Of a stretch of DNA of 17,695 nt, positions 12,305 through 17,695 are shown one piece after another. This DNA is from CAWEYG01 sp050747885. Its GTDB lineage: Bacteria; Acidobacteriota; Thermoanaerobaculia; UBA5066; DATFVB01. The stretch covers positions 1 to 17,695 of the forward strand of contig JBOGJO010000026.1 in NCBI GenBank assembly GCA_050747885.1, in the 5' to 3' direction. Made by a program: the position numbers and the translations under genes. The notes below the pieces were generated by a model. It saw only the letters and a list, made by a program, of their open reading frames with translations, was not told the origin of the DNA and did not search any database. The first letter of the stretch is position 1. Each line of letters begins with the position of its first letter.

Positions 12305-13596
12305 CCTCGCCTTCCGAATCGTCGCTCGTCCTCATCGGCTGGGACTTCCGAAACACGCCGGTGTCGCTGCGCGAGCGGCTCGCCTTCTCTCCCGAAAAGG
12401 CCCGGGAGGCGCTGGCTCGAATCACGCGGGAGGGCGTCCTCGCGGAGGGCGTCATCGTCTCGACCTGCAATCGAAGCGAGATCTACGGCCTGGCGGCCCC
12501 CGCCGGCGGATCCCCCGCGGACGCCGTCACCGACTTCGTCGCCGGATTTCACGCCCTGTCCCGCCCGGAAATCGCCGGCGCGAGGTTCGGCCTCTCCGGC
12601 GGGGACGTCGTTCGGCATCTCTTCCGCGTCGCCGCGGGGCTGGAATCGATGGTCGTCGGGGAAGACCAGATCCTCGCTCAGGTCAAGGAGGCCCTTCGCC
12701 TCGCGGCGAGCGCGGGCGCGACGCGCGCCGTGCTCCATCGCCTGTTCGAAAAGGCGTTCGCGGCAGGAAAACGCGTTCGCGCGGAGACGGGCGTGGGCCT
12801 GCGCCCGACTTCGATTCCCGGGGTGGCGATGGAGCTCGCGCAGAAAGTCTACGAGGACATCGACCGGAAGTCGTTTCTCATCGTCGGCGCCGGCGAGACC
12901 GCGTCGATCTTCTACGACCTCCTCTGGAGCCGGGGCGCGCGGACCATCGAAGTCGTGAACCGCACGCATTCCCGGGCGGCCGCCGTCGTCGCGCGCGGAG
13001 GAACGGCGCGGCGATGGGAGGAGCTGCGCTCCCGTCTTCCCCACGCCGACGTGGTCGTGTGCGCGGTTTCGAGCCCCGAGCCGGTCCTCTCGGCCGAAGA
13101 CGTCGCGTTCGCGCTCGGGGCGCGCCGGGGCTCTCCCATGCTGTTTCTCGACCTCGGCGTTCCGCGCAACATCGAGCCGGGGGCCCGGCAGGTCGGCGAC
13201 GCCTTCCTCTACGGAGTGGACGATCTCCAGGAGATCGCGGCGCGAAACCGGTTGGAGCGCGCAAAGGAGATTCCTTTCGCCGAAAAGGTCATCGAGGAGG
13301 AAGTCGGCGAGTTTCTGGGCTGGTACGGCGCCCTCGCCGTCGTGCCGACCGTGGCCGCGCTGCGGGCGAGGTTCGAAAAAATTCGGGAGGAATCCTTCGA
13401 CCGCGAGCTCGCCCGCGTGGAAGGCATCGCGCCGGGTCAGCGCGAAAAGGTCCGGCTCCTCGCGCAATCGATGGTCCGCAAGCTCTTGAGCGGACCGACC
13501 TCGGCCCTGAAAGACGAAGAAGACCCGGCGGTGCGAATCGCCCGCGCGGAGGCGATCCGGCATCTTTTCCACCTCGACGACAAACCGTCCGAATGA
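12301..13596 (+). CDS. hemA: Glutamyl-tRNA reductase
   Basis: A 431-aa enzyme that reduces glutamyl-tRNA(Glu) with NADPH to glutamate-1-semialdehyde, the first committed step of C5-pathway tetrapyrrole synthesis. Catalytic C56 is in STCNRSEIY. H105 lies in RHLFRVAAGLESMVVGEDQI, the substrate-pocket signature. The NADPH-binding loop is VGAGETA (195-201). A C-terminal helical dimerisation domain contains PTVAALRARFEKIR and ends LFHLDDKPSE. The ATG at 12301-12303 overlaps the ccsA/hemX-like stop by 4 bp. The frame is open far upstream, but earlier starts would read through the membrane-protein gene and are not credible. The next gene, hemC, overlaps it by 4 bp. Confidence 0.97.
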   Translation: MTSPSESSLVLIGWDFRNTPVSLRERLAFSPEKAREALARITREGVLAEGVIVSTCNRSEIYGLAAPAGGSPADAVTDFVAGFHALSRPEIAGARFGLSGGDVVRHLFRVAAGLESMVVGEDQILAQVKEALRLAASAGATRAVLHRLFEKAFAAGKRVRAETGVGLRPTSIPGVAMELAQKVYEDIDRKSFLIVGAGETASIFYDLLWSRGARTIEVVNRTHSRAAAVVARGGTARRWEELRSRLPHADVVVCAVSSPEPVLSAEDVAFALGARRGSPMLFLDLGVPRNIEPGARQVGDAFLYGVDDLQEIAARNRLERAKEIPFAEKVIEEEVGEFLGWYGALAVVPTVAALRARFEKIREESFDRELARVEGIAPGQREKVRLLAQSMVRKLLSGPTSALKDEEDPAVRIARAEAIRHLFHLDDKPSE

Positions 13597-14495
13597 AGAT
13601 CGTTCTCGGGACGCGCGGCTCCGCGCTCGCGACCGCCCAGTCCGGTCTCATCGCCGACTGGATCCGCGGCCGAAGCCACGACGTCGAGGTTCGCGAATTC
13701 AAAACGACCGGTGACCGCGTCTCGGAGCTCAACCAGCCGATCGAGGGAAAAGGAATTTTCACGAAGGAGCTCGACGAGGCGCTCCTCGACGGTCGGATCG
13801 ACGTGGCCGTGCACAGCCTGAAGGACCTTCCCTCCGATCTCGCTCCGGGCCTGCGCCTGACCGCGGTCCCGCCGCGGGAGGACCCGCGTGACGTACTCGT
13901 GTCCCGGGGCGGGCTCTCTCTGCGTCGCCTCCCGGCGGGCGCGAGGGTCGGCACCGGGAGCCCTCGGCGCGCCGGGCAGCTACTCGCCGTTCGTCCCGAC
14001 ATCCAGTGCATCGAGGCGCGCGGCAACGTCGACACGCGGATCCGGCGTCTGCGCGAAGGGAAGTGGGACGCCATCGCGCTTGCCCGCGCGGGTCTCGTGA
14101 GACTCGGCCGGCTCTCCGAGGCAACCGAAACCCTCGAGTTCTCCGACATGATCCCCGCGGTCGGTCAGGGAGCGCTCGCGGTCGTCACGCGCGACGACCG
14201 CACGGCCTCGGTCTTCGCCCCGCTCGACGACGCGGATTCCCGAGCCGCCATTCTGTGCGAGCGCCGAATCCTGCGCGACCTGCAGGGAGGGTGCCGGGCG
14301 CCGATCGCGGCTCATGCCTTTCGGGAGGGCGGAGAGCTCCGCGTCCTTGCCGCGGTCTTCTCGGTCGACGGAAGCGATTTTCTCCGCGAGGAACGTCGCG
14401 GATCGGACCCCGAAGCCCTCGGTCGGGAAACCGCCGACGCGCTCCTCGCGCACGGCGCCGCCGCCATCGTCGCGGCGGCGAGGGCCGCGTCCTGA
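13593..14495 (+). CDS. hemC: Porphobilinogen deaminase (hydroxymethylbilane synthase)
   Basis: A 300-aa enzyme that joins four porphobilinogens into hydroxymethylbilane. The N-terminus LGTRGSALATAQ, catalytic D78 in VHSLKDLP, ARVGTGSPRRAGQL and EARGNVDTRIRRL are all family signatures. C234 in LQGGCRAPIAAHA carries the dipyrromethane cofactor. The length is close to the ~313 aa of E. coli HemC. ATG at 13593-13595 overlaps the hemA stop (ATGA). hemD, which often follows hemC, is absent: the next gene is on the opposite strand with its stop only 10 bases away. Uroporphyrinogen III synthase must therefore be encoded elsewhere. Confidence 0.97.
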   Translation: MKIVLGTRGSALATAQSGLIADWIRGRSHDVEVREFKTTGDRVSELNQPIEGKGIFTKELDEALLDGRIDVAVHSLKDLPSDLAPGLRLTAVPPREDPRDVLVSRGGLSLRRLPAGARVGTGSPRRAGQLLAVRPDIQCIEARGNVDTRIRRLREGKWDAIALARAGLVRLGRLSEATETLEFSDMIPAVGQGALAVVTRDDRTASVFAPLDDADSRAAILCERRILRDLQGGCRAPIAAHAFREGGELRVLAAVFSVDGSDFLREERRGSDPEALGRETADALLAHGAAAIVAAARAAS

Positions 14496-14504
14496 CCGGC
14501 GAAA

Positions 14505-14522
14505 TTCAGCCGCGCGGCTGAA
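14505..14522. terminator. 18-bp perfect palindrome at the hemC/DUF885 convergent junction, possible bidirectional terminator
   Basis: TTCAGCCGCGCGGCTGAA is its own reverse complement and can fold as a 7-bp stem with a GCGC loop. It contains the stop codon and last four codons of the DUF885 gene and begins 10 bases after the hemC stop. On the minus strand it is followed by TTTC, and on the plus strand by no T-run. A termination role is inferred from position and symmetry. Confidence 0.4.
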
Positions 14523-16254
14523 CGGCGGCCTTCTCCGCCGCGATCCACTCGTCCACTTTCGTCTCGAGCACGTTCATCGGCAGCGCGCCGCTGCCCAGGA
14601 CGGCTTCGTGGAAGCGCCGGATGCCGAACTTCGGCCCGAGCTCGCGCCGGGCCTTCTCCCTCAGCTCGAAAAATTTGCGCGATCCCATCTTGTAGGCGAG
14701 GGCCTGTCCGGGCATGTCGCAGGAGTATCGAAGCGTCTCGGTCGAGATCTGGAGATCGGTCTCGAACGTGTTGTCGCGCATGTAGGCGATCGCTCGCTCC
14801 CGCGGCCAACCGAGCAGGTTCATGCCCGTATCGACGACGAGCCGGGCGGAAAGAAAGGCTTCCATCGCGAGCCGGCCGCACCGGTCGTACGGTTGGTCGT
14901 ACAGGCCCATCTCTCCCGCGAGCGCGGACGCGTACTCGCCCCATCCCTCGACGTAGGCGGTCACGTCGATGAGGTGGCGGCGATAAATCGGCAGGGATTC
15001 GTTCTCGCTCTGCAGATTGATCTGAAAATGGTGGCCCGGGACGAGCTCATGGGCGATGAGCGCCGGCGCGTTCAGCAGCGAGCGCTCCGAGAGCCGCGAC
15101 CCGTTGAACAGGTAGTCGCCTTCCGGGTGGCCGGGAGTGGGGACCTGGTAGTAGCCAAACGTCATCGAGCCTTCGAGCGCCGGGTCGAGGCGGCGAACGC
15201 CGTACGGAGCTTTCGGGATCCGCGAGAAAAAAAGAGGGATCTTCGGCTCGACCCTTCGGACCGCGGCCATGAGGCGGTCGCCGATCTCCTCCGGCGTTTT
15301 CGGGAAGAACCGGACGTCCGTCTTGAGGGAGCGGCGGAAATCCGCGAGCGATCCGGGGAACCCGACCTTTTGACGAACGGCGTCGAGCTCCCGGTTGATC
15401 CGCTCCATTTCCGACAGGCCGTACCGGTGGATCTCCTCCGGCGAGAGCGGGCTGTTCGTGTGGTAGGCGACGAGATATCGATAGTAGGCCTCGCCGCCCG
15501 GATACTGCGAAAGACCGACGCCGGACGGCGCCGCCTTGCGGTAGTCGCCCCGCAGGTACGTCAGCAGACGGCCGAAGGCGGGCGCGACCTTCCCGTCGAT
15601 CTTTGCGGCCTGCTGCCGCTCGAACGCCGCGGCGTCGATTCCCGGCGCGGCGAGACGCGAAGGCGCGGCTCGAAAAGGGCTCTCGCCCGAGCGCTCCGCG
15701 AGAGGCTCCAGGGAGGGAAGCAGAAGCTCGATTTCGTCCCGGGGGATGACGATCCCCCGCCCGGCGGAGCTCCGAAGCTTCGCCTCGACGGTGACGGTCA
15801 GGCGCGCGAGGTCGTCCAGCAGAGAGAGGTAACGCCGGGCGTCCGCCTCCCCCGCAAACTTGTAGTCCGCAAGGACTCGCCGAATCGTCGAGAACGGGCT
15901 CGTGTACGGCATGACGGGCAGCGCGAAATCCGAATACTTCGGCGCCTCGACCCAGTTCGAGAGCTCTTTTCGAAGGACAAGCAGCGAAAGCCTCTCCTCG
16001 GGCTCGAGCGACTCGGGCGCCACCGGTTCGAGCCGGCGCAGCAGGACCCTGGCCTTCGCGGCGAGCTCCTTGGCGCGGGAGTCGGAGACATCGGGCAGGG
16101 ATTCGATCGGCAGGCCGAGCTCTTCCCGGAGGTCGATGCGATCCTCGAGAACGAGGTTCCAGTATTCCTTCCCCACCTCGGCGACGACGGAGCTGCCGGA
16201 CGCAAACGCCGACGACGCGACGAAAACCGCGGCTCCGAACAGAGCGAGCTTCAC
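14506..16254 (-). CDS. Exported DUF885-family metallopeptidase-like protein (GTG start)
   Basis: A 582-aa protein with an N-terminal signal peptide (about 1-19, MKLALFGAAVFVASSAFAS), so secreted or periplasmic. It belongs to the DUF885 family, recognised by HELVPGHH (402-409), a variant HExxPGHH zinc site, and by a downstream Glu in VEGWGEY (E436) that fits a third zinc ligand. GYYQVPTPGHPEGDYLFN and the C-terminal RYSCDMPGQALAYKMG are also typical. The domain is almost wholly helical and of full family length. Peptidase activity is assumed from the motif and is not established for most members. The start is GTG at 16252-16254 with a GGGGGG ribosome-binding stretch four bases upstream. It follows the S9 peptidase-like gene by 71 bp on the same strand. 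Confidence 0.93.
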   Translation of the reverse strand: MKLALFGAAVFVASSAFASGSSVVAEVGKEYWNLVLEDRIDLREELGLPIESLPDVSDSRAKELAAKARVLLRRLEPVAPESLEPEERLSLLVLRKELSNWVEAPKYSDFALPVMPYTSPFSTIRRVLADYKFAGEADARRYLSLLDDLARLTVTVEAKLRSSAGRGIVIPRDEIELLLPSLEPLAERSGESPFRAAPSRLAAPGIDAAAFERQQAAKIDGKVAPAFGRLLTYLRGDYRKAAPSGVGLSQYPGGEAYYRYLVAYHTNSPLSPEEIHRYGLSEMERINRELDAVRQKVGFPGSLADFRRSLKTDVRFFPKTPEEIGDRLMAAVRRVEPKIPLFFSRIPKAPYGVRRLDPALEGSMTFGYYQVPTPGHPEGDYLFNGSRLSERSLLNAPALIAHELVPGHHFQINLQSENESLPIYRRHLIDVTAYVEGWGEYASALAGEMGLYDQPYDRCGRLAMEAFLSARLVVDTGMNLLGWPRERAIAYMRDNTFETDLQISTETLRYSCDMPGQALAYKMGSRKFFELREKARRELGPKFGIRRFHEAVLGSGALPMNVLETKVDEWIAAEKAAVQPRG

Positions 16255-16325
16255 AAAACCCCCCTTTGTCTCATTTTCTCTTCAGCCGGCATGGACGCGC
16301 ATGCCCGAATCTTACGCCTTCCGCC

Positions 16326-17695
16326 TCAGGTGCCGCGCAAGTAACGCTCGAACCATTCGACCTCGGAGCGGATCTTCGTCTTCTTATGGGACGGTTTCGC
16401 GAAAATGTGCGTCTCGCCCGGAAACAGGAGCAGCTCCGCCGGCGTTCCTCGCCAGACGAAGTCGTGGTACATCTCGGTCGCCTGCGCGGGTCCGTCTCCG
16501 TCCTTCTGGCCGGCGACAATCAGGGTCGGCGTCTTCGCGGTCGCCATCGCGCCGACCGGCGACTCGATCCACCAGTGTCGGAAGTCCTCCCACGGGGCCT
16601 TGCCGCCAAAAAAAACGTCGGCCCAGAAACCGCCCCTCCCCGTGCCGTACAGAGTCACGCCGTCCCACACGCCCGCTCCCGTGACGATCGCGCGGAAAAT
16701 GTCGGTGCGGCCGGCGAGACACTTCGTCAATCCGCCGCCGCCGCTGTAGCCGATGACGCCCGCCCGCTTCGGGTCCGCCCAGCCGCGCGCGACGAGGCTC
16801 TCGACGCCGCGGATCACGTCCTGCGAAGGAACGGAGCAGAAGTGATCCTGAATGCCGCGCGTGAACGCGTCGCCGCGGCCGCCGCTTCCGCGGTAGTTCA
16901 CGTTGAGCACGAGGTAGCCTCGCGCCGCGAGCAACGTCGGATAGGACATGTAGCTGCCGTACAGATCGAGGGCTTCGCTTCGGGCGACGCCGAACGGACC
17001 TCCGTGGAGATCGACGATGACCGGCAGCCCCTTCTCGCCCTTTCGGCCCGGGGGCCAGTCGACGACGCCTTCGACCCTGACGCCGTCTCCCCCGTCCCAA
17101 TCGACCGATTCGATCTCGGGCAGAGAGCTCCGGGAGAGACGGACGTTGAAATCCGTGACGGCTTTCGCGGACGCCAGGTCCTCCAGTCCTTCCGCCACGT
17201 AGATTTCGGCGAAATGACCGGGATCGCCGGCCGCGAATGCAATCCGCCTCCCGTCCCGTGACGCCGAGAGGTTGGCCACCCAGCCGCGGTGATCGAGCAG
17301 CATCCGGACTTTTCCGCTCGACGGCTCCACGAGAGAGACGCGCATCCGTGTGGAGACGTATTCGTCCGTGAGCAGAGTTCCGTCGGCGAGCGAGACGATC
17401 TCGCTGAGGCTCCCGGGCGACTCCGGCGCGATCCGGGTGAGCGCGAGGTCGCCATCGCCGGGGCCCGGTTCGGCCCGGTACACGCGCGGCTCGGTCGCGG
17501 TGAACTGCCGGCCGCTCGGCTCGCCCATGCCGGAAACGAAGAGCTGCTTGCCGGCCCAGAACACATGATCTTCGAGCACGAGATTGCGGGTTCGCCGCGG
17601 CGGCGGACCTGCGCCCGGAGCCAGCGCCATCAGCGCGGCTTCGTTGCTCGCGACCGTGCCGCTCGCCCCGCTGCCGACGATACCGAGCCACTTTC
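16326..17695 (-). CDS. S9 prolyl-oligopeptidase-family serine peptidase, N-terminus beyond the window
   Basis: The frame is open to the right edge, leaving at least 456 codons here; full family members have 600-700 residues. The missing part should hold a signal peptide and early beta-propeller blades. The visible N-terminal half has propeller-like repeats (LSEIVSLADGTLL, VANLSASRDGRRIAFAAGD). The C-terminal third is an alpha/beta hydrolase: VIVDLHGGPFG (oxyanion region), VNYRGSGGRG, nucleophile Ser in GYSGGGG (S296 counted from the ATG at 17630), Asp in VAGQKDGD (about D377) and His in PGETHIF (H408). Such enzymes cleave short peptides, often from the N-terminus or after Pro. ATG 17630 is an internal codon, because coding sense continues upstream (KWLGIVGSGASGTVASNEAA). 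Confidence 0.92.
   Translation of the reverse strand, partial: KWLGIVGSGASGTVASNEAALMALAPGAGPPPRRTRNLVLEDHVFWAGKQLFVSGMGEPSGRQFTATEPRVYRAEPGPGDGDLALTRIAPESPGSLSEIVSLADGTLLTDEYVSTRMRVSLVEPSSGKVRMLLDHRGWVANLSASRDGRRIAFAAGDPGHFAEIYVAEGLEDLASAKAVTDFNVRLSRSSLPEIESVDWDGGDGVRVEGVVDWPPGRKGEKGLPVIVDLHGGPFGVARSEALDLYGSYMSYPTLLAARGYLVLNVNYRGSGGRGDAFTRGIQDHFCSVPSQDVIRGVESLVARGWADPKRAGVIGYSGGGGLTKCLAGRTDIFRAIVTGAGVWDGVTLYGTGRGGFWADVFFGGKAPWEDFRHWWIESPVGAMATAKTPTLIVAGQKDGDGPAQATEMYHDFVWRGTPAELLLFPGETHIFAKPSHKKTKIRSEVEWFERYLRGT

Noticed and set aside
16288..16305. Inverted repeat GGCATG/CATGCC between the S9 and DUF885 genes
   Set aside because: Only 6 bp of stem with no T-run on either strand. Too weak to call a terminator in GC-rich DNA.
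1..17695. Mobile element, prophage, CRISPR or defence island
   Set aside because: No transposase, integrase, phage gene, repeat array or direct repeats flanking either tRNA were found. Gene content and base composition look uniform and chromosomal.

Overview
The window is a high-GC, densely packed bacterial chromosome segment. Genes are separated by a few bases or overlap, and there are no insertion sequences, CRISPR arrays or rRNA genes. Its main content is a divergent heme-biosynthesis locus. Two tRNA genes, several exported hydrolases, a radical SAM enzyme and a tryptophanase accompany it. The protein set (unfamiliar radical SAM and beta-sandwich proteins, exported M20, DUF885 and S9 peptidases, tryptophanase) suggests an amino-acid- or peptide-degrading member of the Acidobacteriota (Thermoanaerobaculia-like). 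That placement is from memory of such gene sets and is only moderately secure.

Layout. Bases 2-439 (+) hold the end of an unidentified protein. It converges on an exported M20 amidohydrolase (450-1754, -). Then come tRNA-Leu(UAG) (-), a small lipoprotein gene (1909-2418, -) and, divergent from it, a radical SAM protein (about 2574-4118, +). tRNA-Lys(CUU) lies at 4141-4216 (-).

A long minus-strand operon runs from 11431 down to 4291: hemE, hemN, hemH, hemG(hemY-type), tnaA-like, a 243-aa unknown, thiS. Successive genes mostly overlap by 4 bp (ATGA). On the plus strand, ccsA/hemX-like, hemA and hemC (11495-14495) form the second arm, also joined by ATGA overlaps. The two arms are divided by only 63 bp. 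Both first genes lack a Shine-Dalgarno sequence and instead carry a TAnAAT-type -10 box 7-8 nt before the ATG, which suggests divergent leaderless transcripts. HemC converges on a DUF885 metallopeptidase-like gene (14506-16254, -), preceded by an S9 prolyl-oligopeptidase-family gene that runs off the right edge.

Together the heme genes cover glutamyl-tRNA to hydroxymethylbilane (hemA, hemC, with hemL, hemB and hemD absent here) and uroporphyrinogen III to heme (hemE, hemN, hemG, hemH), i.e. the protoporphyrin-dependent route. An oxygen-independent HemN is combined with a HemY-type flavin oxidase. The CcsA/HemX-like membrane protein links the locus to cytochrome c maturation or control of HemA. 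No wholly new multi-gene system is evident. The most unusual points are the leaderless divergent heme promoters, the tryptophanase/unknown/thiS tail of the heme operon, the probable CTG start of the radical SAM gene, hairpins built from the stop codons at both convergent junctions, and an inverted repeat covering the 5' end of tRNA-Leu.
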